From: Mycolicibacter algericus DSM 45454
GTDB taxonomy: Bacteria; Actinomycetota; Actinomycetes; Mycobacteriales; Mycobacteriaceae
Assembly: GCF_002086455.1 (NCBI RefSeq)
Contig: NZ_MVHC01000007.1
Span: 62,001 to 126,000 of the forward strand
Direction of reading: 5' to 3'
DNA length: 64,000 nt
Of the stretch, positions 1 through 9,621 are shown piece by piece. Made by a program: the position numbers and the translations under genes. Each line of letters begins with the position of its first letter. Position 1 is the first letter of the stretch. The notes under the pieces are model-generated. The model had not been told where the DNA came from. It ran no database searches and saw nothing but the letters and a program-made list of their open reading frames with translations.

Positions 1-775
1 CACCACCGCGCTCATCCCCGGTAAGCCGGCACCGCGGATCATCACCGCCGACATGGTCGCCTCGATGAGCCCGGGCAGCGTGATCGTGGATATGGCCGCA
101 GCCAACGGCGGCAACGTCGAGGGCACGGTGGCCGACCAGGCCGTCGTCACCGACAACGGGGTGACGATCATCGGCTACACCGATCTGGCCGGCCGGCTGC
201 CCGCGCAGGCGTCGCAGCTCTACGGCACCAACCTGGTCAACCTGATGAAGTTGATGACGCCGGGCAAGGACGGCCAGCTGGTGCTGGACTTCGACGACGT
301 GGTGCAGCGGTCGATGACCGTGGTGCGCGACGGCGAGTCGACCTGGCCGCCGCCGCCGGTACAGGTCTCGGCCGCCCCCGCCAAGGCCGCCGAAGCTCCG
401 GTGGCCAAACAGGAGTCGAAGGCGCCGATGACGGCCGGTCGGCGGCTGGGTCTGGTGGTAGCCGCGGCGGCGGTGCTGTTCGCGCTGGTGGCGCTGGCGC
501 CGGCGGCGCTGCAGGTGCACCTGACGGTCTTCGCGCTGGCGATCGTGATCGGTTATTACGTGATCGGGCATGTGCACCACGCGCTGCACACGCCGCTGAT
601 GTCGGTGACCAACGCCATCTCGGGCATCATCGTCGTCGGTGCGCTGCTGCAGATCGGGCACGGCGATCCGGCCATCACGGCACTGGCGACCGCGGCGATC
701 CTGCTGGCCAGCATCAACGTCTTCGGCGGTTTCGCGGTGACCCGCCGCATGCTGGCCATGTTCTCCCGCAGCTAG
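1..775 (+). CDS. pntA: NAD(P) transhydrogenase alpha subunit, fused type (5' end outside window)
   Basis: The reading frame is open from the window edge, so the N-terminal part is missing. PntA is half of the membrane proton-translocating transhydrogenase that passes hydride between NADH and NADP+. The visible part holds the end of the NAD-binding domain ([10 protein letters not shown], then [17 protein letters not shown]), an Ala/Pro-rich linker of about 35 residues, and a C-terminal membrane domain with about four hydrophobic segments ending [17 protein letters not shown]. tuberculosis splits these parts into pntAa and pntAb; here they form one polypeptide as in E. coli. PntB begins 32 nt downstream, so the two are very likely one operon. 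Confidence 0.93.
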   Translation, partial: TTALIPGKPAPRIITADMVASMSPGSVIVDMAAANGGNVEGTVADQAVVTDNGVTIIGYTDLAGRLPAQASQLYGTNLVNLMKLMTPGKDGQLVLDFDDVVQRSMTVVRDGESTWPPPPVQVSAAPAKAAEAPVAKQESKAPMTAGRRLGLVVAAAAVLFALVALAPAALQVHLTVFALAIVIGYYVIGHVHHALHTPLMSVTNAISGIIVVGALLQIGHGDPAITALATAAILLASINVFGGFAVTRRMLAMFSRS

Positions 776-807
776 GCGCTGCGCACCCCGATTTGGAGTA
801 GACCCCT

Positions 808-2229
808 ATGTTCTCGATCGACACCGCCGCCTCGGCGGCATACATCGTCGCGGCGCTGTTGTTCATCCTGGCGCTGGCCGGGCTGAGTAAGCACGAAACG
901 TCCAAGGTCGGCAACAGCTTTGGCATTCTCGGCATGACGGTGGCGCTGGCCGCGACGATCGCCTTGGCGGTCAACCGCTGCATCCAGCCGGTCGGCCTGG
1001 CGCTGCTGATCGGGGCGACCGTGGTGGGCGCGGCGATCGGGCTGTGGCGGGCCAAGGTCGTCGAGATGACCGGCATGCCCGAGCTGATCGCGCTGCTGCA
1101 CTCGTTCGTCGGTCTGGCCGCCGTGCTGGTCGGCTGGAACGGTTACCTGCACATCGAAGCCGACATGCAGGGGGCCGACGCCCAGGAGTTGGCGGCCTCG
1201 GGGTTGCTGGGCATCCACTCCGCCGAGGTGTTCATCGGCGTGTTCATCGGTGCGGTCACCTTCACCGGCTCCATCGTGGCCAACCTCAAGCTGTCGGCGC
1301 GGATGAAGTCCAACCCGTTGATGCTGCCCGGCAAGAACTTCCTCAACGTCGGCGCCCTGGTGGCGTTCTTCGCGCTGACGGTGTGGTTCGTCAACGAGCC
1401 GCAGCTGTGGCTGCTGATCGTGGTCACCGTGCTGGCGCTGGCGCTGGGCTGGCACCTGGTCGCCTCCATCGGCGGTGGCGACATGCCGGTCGTGGTCTCG
1501 ATGCTCAACAGCTACTCTGGCTGGGCGGCTGCGGCATCGGGCTTCCTGCTCTCCAACGACCTGCTGATCATCACCGGTGCACTGGTCGGCTCCTCGGGTG
1601 CCTACCTGTCCTACATCATGTGCAAGGCGATGAACCGGTCGTTCATCTCGGTGATCGCCGGTGGCTTCGGCATCGAGGCCGGCCCGTCGGATGACACCGA
1701 TTACGGCGAGCACCGTGAGATCACCCCCGAAGGGGTGGCAGAACTGCTGGCCGGCGCCGACTCGGTGGTCATCACCCCGGGCTACGGCATGGCCGTCGCG
1801 CAGGCCCAGTACGGCGTCGCCGAACTGACCCGCAAACTGCGCGAGCGCGGGGTCAACGTGCGCTTCGGCATCCACCCGGTCGCCGGCCGGCTCCCGGGGC
1901 ACATGAACGTGCTGCTGGCCGAGGCCAAGGTGCCCTACGACATCGTCCTGGAGATGGACGAGATCAACGACGACTTCGACGACACCTCGGTGGTGCTGGT
2001 GATCGGCGCCAACGACACCGTCAACCCGGCCGCCGCCGAGGATCCGGGCAGCCCGATCGCCGGCATGCCGGTGCTGACCGTGTGGGAGGCCGACAACGTG
2101 ATCGTCTTCAAGCGCTCGATGGCATCGGGCTATGCCGGCGTGCAGAACCCGCTGTTCTTCCGGCAGAACTCCGCGATGCTCTTCGGGGACGCCAAGGATC
2201 GGGTCGAGGACATCCTGCACGCGCTGTAG
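808..2229 (+). CDS. pntB: NAD(P) transhydrogenase beta subunit
   Basis: A 473-aa membrane protein. Residues ~1-270 are a series of hydrophobic helices forming the proton channel. Residues ~290-473 are the NADP(H)-binding domain, with the diagnostic stretches [35 protein letters not shown] and [12 protein letters not shown], and a C-terminal [15 protein letters not shown]. Length and motifs match PntB. It lies 32 nt after pntA. The complex couples proton re-entry to NADPH formation at the cytoplasmic membrane. Confidence 0.96.
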   Translation: MFSIDTAASAAYIVAALLFILALAGLSKHETSKVGNSFGILGMTVALAATIALAVNRCIQPVGLALLIGATVVGAAIGLWRAKVVEMTGMPELIALLHSFVGLAAVLVGWNGYLHIEADMQGADAQELAASGLLGIHSAEVFIGVFIGAVTFTGSIVANLKLSARMKSNPLMLPGKNFLNVGALVAFFALTVWFVNEPQLWLLIVVTVLALALGWHLVASIGGGDMPVVVSMLNSYSGWAAAASGFLLSNDLLIITGALVGSSGAYLSYIMCKAMNRSFISVIAGGFGIEAGPSDDTDYGEHREITPEGVAELLAGADSVVITPGYGMAVAQAQYGVAELTRKLRERGVNVRFGIHPVAGRLPGHMNVLLAEAKVPYDIVLEMDEINDDFDDTSVVLVIGANDTVNPAAAEDPGSPIAGMPVLTVWEADNVIVFKRSMASGYAGVQNPLFFRQNSAMLFGDAKDRVEDILHAL

Positions 2230-2236
2230 GGGGCCG

Positions 2237-2242
2237 TAAGCT
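2237..2242 (+). promoter_or_regulatory. -10 box of purB (probable leaderless transcript)
   Basis: TAAGCT lies 8 nt before the purB GTG, and no Shine-Dalgarno sequence lies between. This is the spacing expected when transcription starts at the initiation codon in mycobacteria. The box lies just after the pntB stop. Confidence 0.5.
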
Positions 2243-2250
2243 AGCTGCTC

Positions 2251-3669
2251 GTGAGCATCCCCAACGTGCTGGCCACCCGCTACGCCAGCGCCGCGATGAC
2301 CGACATCTGGTCGCCGCGGGCCAAGATCGTCGCCGAACGCCGACTGTGGCTGGCGGTGCTGCGGGCGCAGGCCGAGCTCGGCGTGCCGGTACCCGAGGAA
2401 GCGATCGCCGACTACGAGGCCGTGCTCGACAATGTCGACCTCGAGTCGATCGCCGCCCGCGAGCGAATCACCCGCCACGACGTCAAGGCGCGCATCGAGG
2501 AGTTCAACGCGCTGGCCGGCCATGAGCACGTCCACAAGGGCATGACCAGCCGCGACCTGACCGAGAACGTCGAACAGCTGCAGATCCTGCAGTCTCTGAG
2601 GCTGGTGCACCGACACGGCGTGGCAGTCGCGATCCGGCTGGTTCTGCACGCGGAGGCCAACCGTGAGCTGGTGATGGCCGGGCGCAGCCACAACGTCGCC
2701 GCCCAGGCCACCACGCTGGGAAAGCGGTTCGCCTCGGCCGCCCAGGAGACGCTGATCGCGTTGCAGCGGCTGGAAGAGCTGATCGGCCGTTACCCGCTGC
2801 GCGGTATCAAAGGCCCGATGGGCACCGCCCAGGACATGCTCGACTTGTTCGACGGCGACACCGCCAAGCTCGCCGAACTGGAGCGCCGAGTTGCCGAATT
2901 CCTGGGATTCTCCACGGTTTTGACCAGTGTCGGCCAGGTCTATCCCCGATCGCTGGACCACGATGTGGTGTCCGCGCTGGTGCAACTGGGCGCCGGGCCG
3001 TCGTCGCTGGCCCACACCATCCGGCTGATGGCCGGTCACGAACTGGTCACCGAGGGTTTCGCGCCCGGCCAGGTGGGCTCGTCGGCGATGCCCCACAAGA
3101 TGAACACCCGAAGCTGCGAGCGGGTCAACGGATTACAGGTGGTGCTGCGCGGCTACGCGTCGATGGCCGCCGAACTGGCCGGCGCACAGTGGAATGAGGG
3201 CGACGTGTTCTGTTCGGTGGTGCGCCGAGTCGCGCTACCGGATGCGTTCTTCGCCATCGACGGACAGACCGAGACGTTCCTGACCGTGCTCGACGAATTC
3301 GGCGCCTACCCGGCGGTGATCACCCGCGAACTGGACCGCTACCTACCGTTCCTGGCCACTACCAAGGTGCTGATCGCCGCGGTGCGCGCCGGGATGGGTC
3401 GAGAAGCCGCCCACGAGGTCATCAAGGAGCACGCGGTGGCCGTCGCCCTGGCGATGCGCGAACGCGGCGCCGAACCCGACCTGCTGGACCGGCTGGCCGC
3501 CGACGAGCGGCTGCCGCTGGACCGCGCCGCCCTCGATGTGGCGATCGCCGACCGGCAGGCGTTCACCGGTGCGGCTGCCGACCAGGTCGACCAGATGATG
3601 GCGGAGGTCACCGCGCTGGTCGAGCGGTATCCGTCGGCGGCCGGCTACGTTCCAGGCGCGATTCTCTAA
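2251..3669 (+). CDS. purB: Adenylosuccinate lyase
   Basis: A 472-aa cytoplasmic lyase of the fumarase/aspartase superfamily. It cleaves SAICAR to AICAR and adenylosuccinate to AMP, each releasing fumarate. The superfamily signature GSSAMPHKMNTR lies near residue 275, and the substrate-loop stretches HVHKGMTSRDLTEN and MAGRSHNVAAQATTLGKR are present. The GTG start is supported by the TAAGCT -10 box 8 nt upstream. As in M. tuberculosis (Rv0777), it is separated from the other purine genes and followed by unrelated genes. Confidence 0.97.
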   Translation: MSIPNVLATRYASAAMTDIWSPRAKIVAERRLWLAVLRAQAELGVPVPEEAIADYEAVLDNVDLESIAARERITRHDVKARIEEFNALAGHEHVHKGMTSRDLTENVEQLQILQSLRLVHRHGVAVAIRLVLHAEANRELVMAGRSHNVAAQATTLGKRFASAAQETLIALQRLEELIGRYPLRGIKGPMGTAQDMLDLFDGDTAKLAELERRVAEFLGFSTVLTSVGQVYPRSLDHDVVSALVQLGAGPSSLAHTIRLMAGHELVTEGFAPGQVGSSAMPHKMNTRSCERVNGLQVVLRGYASMAAELAGAQWNEGDVFCSVVRRVALPDAFFAIDGQTETFLTVLDEFGAYPAVITRELDRYLPFLATTKVLIAAVRAGMGREAAHEVIKEHAVAVALAMRERGAEPDLLDRLAADERLPLDRAALDVAIADRQAFTGAAADQVDQMMAEVTALVERYPSAAGYVPGAIL

Positions 3670-3675
3670 CCGCGC

Positions 3676-4716
3676 ATGAGCGTGACGCGGTGGCCGGGAC
3701 CGGACGCCTTCGCGGCGGTGATGGCCACCGGCATCTTGTCGATTGCCGCCCGCAATCATCAATATTGGTGGCTTTCAGACACTTTGGGGGTACTGGCAAC
3801 CGGTCTGCTGGTGGTGTTGGGGGCAGTCGCAGCGCGCGCCGTCACCCGCTGGGACCTTCGCGACCCCGACGTGACGCTGCGGTTGTTCACGTTCGTCGCC
3901 GCGTGCGCGGTGCTGGATTCGCGGCTTGTCACCCACCCGGTGGTGGTGCGGATGCTGGGCGCGATTGCGCTGACGGCGTGGCTGGTGTTGCTGATCTTGA
4001 CGTGCCGCAACCTGGCTGCCGGTGGTCGGGTCGCGCTGCGTGGCAGTGCCCACGGCGCCTGGGAACTGGCCAGCGTCGGGACATCGGGGCTGGCGATCCT
4101 CGCCGCTCAGGTCGCCCGGCACACCGGTGATCGCGGCTGGACGGCGGTGGCCATGGCGGTCTGGCTGCTCGCGATCGCGATCTACATCGCGATGACCTGG
4201 CTGATCCTGTGGCGCGCCGTCCACGAGCGCAAAGACCGGGACGGCCTCGAACCGGACGACTGGATTCTGATGGGGGCGTTGGCGATCGCCACCCTGGCCG
4301 GTCACACCATCTACGGCGTGGCGGTGGGCTGGCCGGCCGGGGCCGTACGGGCCGTCACCGCCGTGACCTGGGTAGCGGCCAGCCTATGGATCCCTCCGCT
4401 GGTCTACTTCGTGTTGCACCGGATCAACCGGCGCCCGGCGGTCCTCAAATTGACCGGCGCGTGGTGGGCGCTGGTATTCCCATTGGGGATGTACTCGGTG
4501 GCCACCGGGGCGATGGCCACCGAACTGCGGATGCCCGCACTGCAGACCCTGTCGCTGGTGTTCTACTGGAACGCGTTGACCGCCTGGCTGATCGTGGCAG
4601 TCGCCGGGTTGCTGCGCGCGCGAGCCCTCAGTGCGGCCGCGCTGCATCGGCGCGGCGGCGCATCCGCGCGGTCAGCCTGGCCCATACCCACGTCAAGGGC
4701 ACGTCGCGGCCGGTAG
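3676..4716 (+). CDS. TDT-family (TehA/SLAC1-like) membrane transporter
   Basis: A 346-aa integral membrane protein with about ten hydrophobic segments. The N-terminal PDAFAAVMATGILSI and the late ALVFPLGMYSVATG are characteristic of the tellurite-resistance/dicarboxylate transporter (TDT) family, which carries C4-dicarboxylates, sulfite or anions. The substrate cannot be read from the sequence. It starts 6 nt after purB, so it may be cotranscribed. Its Arg/Ser-rich C-terminal ~30 residues lie on the strand opposite the end of the convergent channel gene (89 bp overlap), and this tail is poorly conserved-looking. Confidence 0.8.
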   Translation: MSVTRWPGPDAFAAVMATGILSIAARNHQYWWLSDTLGVLATGLLVVLGAVAARAVTRWDLRDPDVTLRLFTFVAACAVLDSRLVTHPVVVRMLGAIALTAWLVLLILTCRNLAAGGRVALRGSAHGAWELASVGTSGLAILAAQVARHTGDRGWTAVAMAVWLLAIAIYIAMTWLILWRAVHERKDRDGLEPDDWILMGALAIATLAGHTIYGVAVGWPAGAVRAVTAVTWVAASLWIPPLVYFVLHRINRRPAVLKLTGAWWALVFPLGMYSVATGAMATELRMPALQTLSLVFYWNALTAWLIVAVAGLLRARALSAAALHRRGGASARSAWPIPTSRARRGR

Positions 4717-6382
4717 CCAGGTACTCCACCGTGGCAGGGTAGTTGCACACCTCGCGCACCTGGGACAGCCCCTCGGGCTTGCCGACGAGCAGCACCTGGT
4801 CGTCGAGCGCCAGTGTGGTGTCCGGGTCCGGCATGAACGTCGGCGCACCGTCTCGCATCAGCACCAACGCGGCCAGCGGCAACCGCACCTCCCGGTCGTC
4901 GGGCCGGCGGATGAGATCGCCCAACGTCAGCGTCTCCCCACGTCGCAACCAGTCCGCGATCGCCGGAGCCTGCTCGGCCGACAACACGATGACATCACGA
5001 CTGGGCGTGCGCCGCCCGCAGGTCTCCTGCAGGTGGTCGCGCACCCTGGTGGCCCAAGCTTCATCGCGCCCGAAGGCGTGTTCAACAAAGCTCCAGAACA
5101 CCGGTGTGAGGGTTCGGGCCAGGACCTCGCGGGCAACGAGCTCGGGCGCGATGTAAACCGAGTCGATCTGCAACGCGTCGAGCAGGGCTTTCTTGGCGTT
5201 GGTCTGTTGGCGGACCACCAGATAGACGTCCGCGTTGGCCAACCTTGCCTGCTCTGCTACGGCGATGTTCGTGGTGTCGCTATTCGTCCCGGCGATGAAT
5301 CCGACGGCATCGGCGACGTCGAGTTCATCCTCGGCGGGGTCGACGAGGTCTACGGCCAGCCCGCTGGCGGTGAGATCACGTACCAGTTCGTCACCGAACT
5401 CGGGGTCGGCGCAGACCACCCAGCGGCCGGTGGCCAGTCCCCGCCGCAATGGCGGCAGCTGGTCTTCTTCGTTGTCCATCAGCCAGCGAAGCAGCTGGTG
5501 ATTGACCGGGCGATGAATGGACAGCGCGAGGTAGTCACCGAACCGGTCAGCGGGGTTGATGATTCCCGCCGGAGCGAAGCGCTCGATACGGGCCTGGATC
5601 TTCGGGTCGCTGCAGCGGGTGAACACGGGCACTTCAGGCCGCAGCAGCGCCACGGTCATCACCACCGCGAGGTTTGCGTCGTCATCGTTCGTCAAGGCCA
5701 GGACGCCCTCGCAGTCGCGGTGAGCGAGGCCGGCCACGCCGAGCACGGGCGGGCTGGCGCAATCTCCCTCGATCGCCGGGACGTCGGAACTGAGTTGCCC
5801 CGATGTCACCGATGCGACTCTGGATTCCTGTTTGTCGATGACGACGAACCGGCGCCCGTGTTCGTCGAGTTCGGCGCCGACGGCCCGGCCGGCCTGGCCG
5901 TAGCCGGCGATGATGACGAAGGGCTCGACCATCCGGCGGACTTGCCGGCGAAACCGCTGCGCGGCGATGGCGTCCTGAAAGGCGGTGTCGTTGATGACGG
6001 AGAAGAAGACGCCGATGGCGAAGGCCCAGCTGATCACGACCAGGTAGATCGACATCGACAGCCACATCCGCTGCGGGTAGCTGAAGGCGTGAGGCACCTC
6101 GCTGTAGCCGACCGTCGTCAACGTGATCGTCATCTGGTAGAACGCATCGAAGACGGTCAGCCGGTAGGGATTGCCCTGCGCATCGACACCGGGCATCAGC
6201 ATCAAGCCGGTGGTGCAGACGCTGAACATGGCGATGACGACAATGAACGGTGCGCGCATCCGCCGCATGAACAAGAAGATGACCTCGGTGGTCTCGACCG
6301 TCGTCGGGACTCGGATCGGCTTGGGCCGCGGCTTGTTCGGTCGCCGGGTCCAGAACGCCAAGAGGTGCAGGGAGTTGGGCAT
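4628..6382 (-). CDS. Potassium-channel-like protein with two RCK (TrkA-N) modules
   Basis: A 584-aa protein. The N-terminus has two membrane helices (about residues 44-66 and 106-130) flanking a pore loop with TTVGYSE at 89-95, a variant of the K+ selectivity filter TVGYGD. A Rossmann RCK domain follows (VIIAGYGQAGRAVG at ~156-169) and then a second nucleotide-binding-like region; the C-terminal 80 residues resemble TrkA-C. This fits a ligand-gated K+ channel. A small membrane protein is encoded just upstream (3-nt gap), which suggests an operon. The 3' end overlaps the convergent TDT gene by 89 bp. Confidence 0.85.
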   Translation of the reverse strand: MPNSLHLLAFWTRRPNKPRPKPIRVPTTVETTEVIFLFMRRMRAPFIVVIAMFSVCTTGLMLMPGVDAQGNPYRLTVFDAFYQMTITLTTVGYSEVPHAFSYPQRMWLSMSIYLVVISWAFAIGVFFSVINDTAFQDAIAAQRFRRQVRRMVEPFVIIAGYGQAGRAVGAELDEHGRRFVVIDKQESRVASVTSGQLSSDVPAIEGDCASPPVLGVAGLAHRDCEGVLALTNDDDANLAVVMTVALLRPEVPVFTRCSDPKIQARIERFAPAGIINPADRFGDYLALSIHRPVNHQLLRWLMDNEEDQLPPLRRGLATGRWVVCADPEFGDELVRDLTASGLAVDLVDPAEDELDVADAVGFIAGTNSDTTNIAVAEQARLANADVYLVVRQQTNAKKALLDALQIDSVYIAPELVAREVLARTLTPVFWSFVEHAFGRDEAWATRVRDHLQETCGRRTPSRDVIVLSAEQAPAIADWLRRGETLTLGDLIRRPDDREVRLPLAALVLMRDGAPTFMPDPDTTLALDDQVLLVGKPEGLSQVREVCNYPATVEYLATGRDVPLTWVWARLTARMRRRADAARPH

Positions 6383-6385
6383 CTG

Positions 6386-6772
6386 CTATCGACGTCTGAA
6401 GGACGCCGTTTCGACCACCAGCAGCGTGACCGACACGATGTTGGCCAACAGCGCCCCGCCGGACAGCGACACCACGCTGGCGATGGCATGTGCGTCCAGC
6501 CCGTAGCTGGACACCTGGGTGTAGTAAACCCACATCGTCGCTGCGCCGGCGAGCTGCAGCAGCGCGACCAGGCTCGTCGCCAGATGGACCGCTCCGAGCT
6601 GGGTGCGGTCACCGAACTTCAGGATCGAGGTGATGAAGGCGACGATGAGGGCGAGGAAGAGTTCCCACGGATTGTGGATGAGCGGGTCGCCGATGTCGCC
6701 GACGAAGAACCCGAAATTCAATGTCGCCGCTAGCAACACAAAGAAACCGAAAACCACCTTCTCGAGGTTCAC
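6386..6772 (-). CDS. Small membrane protein, DUF6394-like
   Basis: A 128-aa protein with four predicted hydrophobic helices and a conserved-looking N-terminus (NLEKVVFGFFVLLAATLNFGFFVGDI). It sits 3 nt upstream of the RCK channel gene in the same orientation and is almost certainly cotranscribed with it. The family assignment (DUF6394, typically beside such channels) is from memory. No catalytic motif is visible; a channel accessory role is inferred from context only. Confidence 0.7.
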   Translation of the reverse strand: MNLEKVVFGFFVLLAATLNFGFFVGDIGDPLIHNPWELFLALIVAFITSILKFGDRTQLGAVHLATSLVALLQLAGAATMWVYYTQVSSYGLDAHAIASVVSLSGGALLANIVSVTLLVVETASFRRR

Positions 6773-6781
6773 GACCGCAGC

Positions 6782-7420
6782 CTAACTCGCCGCGCTCAGG
6801 GATCGGGGATGTCGCGCCAGCCCGGCAGACCGTAGCTCGACGGCGGCGAGTTCGGCGATCACGGGGAGGTCTTGATGCCGCCATGCGCCGACCGGGTCGG
6901 GACTGACCGCGGTCAGCGCGCGGTGCGGCCGGTTCGCCAGCGCGCGCAGTGCCAGCAACTGCAGGCCGGCCGGCGTGGCGGCCAGCGCCAGCACCGCCCG
7001 TTTGCGCAGGAAGAATCGCAGCCGCAACGCCAGCCACGGCATCGCGACCGCCAGGATCGGTGGCGCCGCCACCGCGATCGCCAGCAGGTAGGCCAGCCAG
7101 CCGGCGGTGGTGTTCAGGTTGTGGCCGGCGCCGGCGATGTCGACTGCCGCCTCGCCGGCCGCGGTCAGTGGCTTGCTCACCGCATCGCCCACCAGCGGAA
7201 TGCGATCCGCGCTGTGCCCGGCCGAGGCCAGGCTCTCGGCCACCCCGTTGGCGCCTTGCTCGAACTGCCGTCCGACCCCGGCGATGGTGGCGACGGCCCC
7301 GTGCACGGCCAGCGCGACCAGCACCCACAGGAAGGTCCAGACCGCGACGATGGCGTCGCTGAACAACTGAGCCAGCAGGCGGCCGGGGGAGGTGGCGTAG
7401 GGCAGCAACCGTGACGTCAT
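6782..7420 (-). CDS. Conserved membrane protein (Rv0779c-like)
   Basis: A 212-aa protein with N-terminal hydrophobic segments (~residues 20-50), a middle Ala/Gly-rich stretch, a hydrophobic pair near 105-135, and a basic C-terminal cytoplasmic tail. It has no recognisable enzymatic motif. Its position between purB and purC matches the uncharacterised membrane protein Rv0779c of M. tuberculosis. It lies 9 nt upstream of the DUF6394-like gene, so the three minus-strand genes may form one transcript. Confidence 0.72.
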   Translation of the reverse strand: MTSRLLPYATSPGRLLAQLFSDAIVAVWTFLWVLVALAVHGAVATIAGVGRQFEQGANGVAESLASAGHSADRIPLVGDAVSKPLTAAGEAAVDIAGAGHNLNTTAGWLAYLLAIAVAAPPILAVAMPWLALRLRFFLRKRAVLALAATPAGLQLLALRALANRPHRALTAVSPDPVGAWRHQDLPVIAELAAVELRSAGLARHPRSLSAAS

Positions 7421-7467
7421 GTCGTTGATCCCAGCACAGTTGATGCCGTCTGGTGCGGTGGTGCGGC

Positions 7468-9621
7468 TCAGCTGTTGGGCGTCACCGTCACCGTGACGAC
7501 GGAAGCGCCGGCGTCGGAGGCGATCACCAGCACCGGGGCGTTCGGCTCCGAGGCGACCTCGCCGCCGGTGACCACCACCTGGTAGCCGTCCGGGTAGATG
7601 CTGGTCGGCACTGAGATGTCGGTGTGCGCGCCGGCGGCGAACTGGCCGGAGCCGTCGGCCATTGCGGTGGAGTAGCTGAACGCGAAGGTGCCTTCGGTGA
7701 ACGACCAGGTGCCCGGGATGCCCGACACCGCCTGCGGGTAAGGCGCGGCCAGGGTGAGCATCGCGTCGGTCGCCACGTTGTCCCCGGTCGGCGGCTGCGC
7801 CATGTCACCGACCAGCACGTTGTTGTAATCCCAGAACAGCCAGCCGAATCCGTGCTTGTCGGCGGCGCCGGTCGCGTTGCTGATGACGCCGGGAACGGTG
7901 GTGTTGCCGAACTCGGTGAGCATCCCCGGCAGGCCGTGGGTCTGGGTGTAGGCGGCGGCCTGATCCATGATGAAGCCCTCGTAGGCCGAGCAACCGATGT
8001 CGGTGCCCAGGACCTCGAACCACGGGCAGTAGCTGTGGAACGCGAAGATGAGGTTGTCATCGTCCGGCGGGGTCACGTGGGTGGGCACCGGCAGGTTGCC
8101 GAACAGCGTGTTGGGTTCGAAGAGTATCGGGGTGGTCGGGTCGACCGACCGGATCGCCGCGGTCACCTGGTCGTAGAACGGCGACAGCTGTTGGGTGTCG
8201 AAGAACGGGTTGCCGAACGCGGTCGACAGATAGCCTGAGCCCGGCCAGGGCTCGTTCATGATCTCGTAGCCGGCGACATTCGGGTTGCCGTTGAAGTAGC
8301 CGGCGACAGCTTGGAACATCGCGGCGTAGTGGTTCTGCAGGCCGATCCCGTCCGGTGCTGCGGAGTTGGTCCAGAACGCGTCCCAGGCGTGGTTCACCGC
8401 GAAGTTGAGCGGATAGTTCCACGGCCAGCCGAAGTTGATGTTGAGCGCATCGCCGGTCTGCACTGCCCACTCCGGCGCCCCGTCACCGATGCCGGTGATG
8501 GTGTCGCTGTACAGATCCTGGTGCATGTCGAGGACGCTGACGATGCCGTGCTTGGCGAGCAGGTCCACGGTGGCCTTGATCGACGCCAGGTACCCATAGT
8601 CGATCTCGCCGGGGTTGGGCTCGACCCCGGCCCAGATGATCCCGACCCGCACCGCGTTGACGCCGTTGGCGGCCAGGTACGCGGCGTGCTGCTCGTCGAA
8701 GTGGTTGGCCTCCGGGGTGAACGGCGCACCCTTGTTGACTTCGTTGACGCCGTGCAGGATCAGCACCCGGCCGTCGGCGTCGGTGAGCCAGGTGCCGGCG
8801 GTGCTGAAGGCACCGCTTCCGGTGGGCGGGCCGCCGCCCGCGGTGCCGAAGGCGCCGACCGCGCCGTGGGTGCCCGCCACCCCCGGGTTGCCGCCGGCCC
8901 CGCCCAGGGCCGGCACCGGGTGCCCGGCAACGGACCTGATGCTGTCGCCGTCGCCGGCGTCACCGCCGTGCCCGCCGGCGGCGAACAGCCCGATGCCGTT
9001 GCCGCCGTCACCGCCGTCACCGCCGGCGCCACCGTCGCCGCCGGCGCCACCGTTGCCCAGCAGCCAGCCGCCGGCCCCGCCCGCGCCGCCGTGAGCCCCG
9101 GCACCGCCCGCGCCGCCGGCGCCTCCGTTGCCGAACAGTCCCGCCGCGCCGCCGGTTCCGCCGCCGACCTCGGCCTGGTCGCTGTCCCAGCCGGCGCCGC
9201 CATCGCCGAACAACCAACCGGCCGCGCCGCCATTCGGGTTGTCTGCGGTGCCGGCGGCCCCGTCACCGATCACATGCGAGCCGAACCCGTTGAGGAACTC
9301 GGCCACCTGCTGGCCGGCTGTGCTGTCCAGCCACTGCTGCAGTCCGTCGTGCACCGGTAGGTAGATCGAGTGCTGGAACCAGTCGGTGAAGTCGAAGCTG
9401 GTGGCCGACGCCGCAAACGGGTCGCCCCAGTCGGCGGCGATCCCGGCCAGCAGCTGGTCGAAGGCGTCCTCGATGACCTCGGCGTGAGCGGTCGGGGCGC
9501 TCACCGGGGCCAGGCCGAACCCGAACGACACCCCGGCTACCACGGCCGCGCCGGCCAGTCGGGTGCGGCCGCTCAGCCGCGGCGGCCGGCGATTCTCCGA
9601 GACGGTGTGTGCGTGAGCCAT
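7468..9621 (-). CDS. Secreted GH5-family glycosidase (endoglycoceramidase/cellulase-like) with PGRS-like segment
   Basis: A 717-aa secreted protein. A basic N-terminus and hydrophobic core (~22-46, ending APTAHAEV) form a signal peptide. Residues ~50-120 are a short N-domain, ~130-265 a Gly-Gly-X repeat region as in PE_PGRS proteins, and ~275-640 a TIM-barrel GH5 domain. Catalytic residues visible are the acid/base E457 in YEIMNEPWP, the nucleophile E570 in LTEFGN, and DMHQDLYSD at 366-374 typical of endoglycosylceramidase-like members. The C-terminus is a beta-sandwich-like stretch. There is no PE domain. It likely hydrolyses a glycoside or glycolipid outside the cell; the substrate is unknown. 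RBS-like GAGGGA precedes the ATG. Confidence 0.85.
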   Translation of the reverse strand: MAHAHTVSENRRPPRLSGRTRLAGAAVVAGVSFGFGLAPVSAPTAHAEVIEDAFDQLLAGIAADWGDPFAASATSFDFTDWFQHSIYLPVHDGLQQWLDSTAGQQVAEFLNGFGSHVIGDGAAGTADNPNGGAAGWLFGDGGAGWDSDQAEVGGGTGGAAGLFGNGGAGGAGGAGAHGGAGGAGGWLLGNGGAGGDGGAGGDGGDGGNGIGLFAAGGHGGDAGDGDSIRSVAGHPVPALGGAGGNPGVAGTHGAVGAFGTAGGGPPTGSGAFSTAGTWLTDADGRVLILHGVNEVNKGAPFTPEANHFDEQHAAYLAANGVNAVRVGIIWAGVEPNPGEIDYGYLASIKATVDLLAKHGIVSVLDMHQDLYSDTITGIGDGAPEWAVQTGDALNINFGWPWNYPLNFAVNHAWDAFWTNSAAPDGIGLQNHYAAMFQAVAGYFNGNPNVAGYEIMNEPWPGSGYLSTAFGNPFFDTQQLSPFYDQVTAAIRSVDPTTPILFEPNTLFGNLPVPTHVTPPDDDNLIFAFHSYCPWFEVLGTDIGCSAYEGFIMDQAAAYTQTHGLPGMLTEFGNTTVPGVISNATGAADKHGFGWLFWDYNNVLVGDMAQPPTGDNVATDAMLTLAAPYPQAVSGIPGTWSFTEGTFAFSYSTAMADGSGQFAAGAHTDISVPTSIYPDGYQVVVTGGEVASEPNAPVLVIASDAGASVVTVTVTPNS
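8826..9231 (-). repeat. PGRS-like glycine-rich coding repeats
   Basis: Imperfect tandem GGNGG/GGAGG/GDGG codon repeats (GCCGCCGxx units on the + strand) cover about 135 residues of the GH5 protein. This is the low-complexity composition of PE_PGRS proteins, here in a protein with a classical signal peptide and no PE domain. Confidence 0.8.

Noticed and set aside
772-3096. A 774-codon minus-strand frame opposite pntB and purB
   Set aside because: Same reason: composition-driven shadow of real genes, no recognisable motif.
4631-6733. A 700-codon plus-strand frame opposite the K+ channel and DUF6394 genes
   Set aside because: The minus strand encodes clear membrane helices, a filter motif and RCK domains; the opposite frame is low-complexity.
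8826-9231. Regular GCCGCCG repeats resembling a CRISPR or minisatellite
   Set aside because: There are no unique spacers of constant length; the repeats stay in frame and encode a PGRS-like Gly-rich segment.
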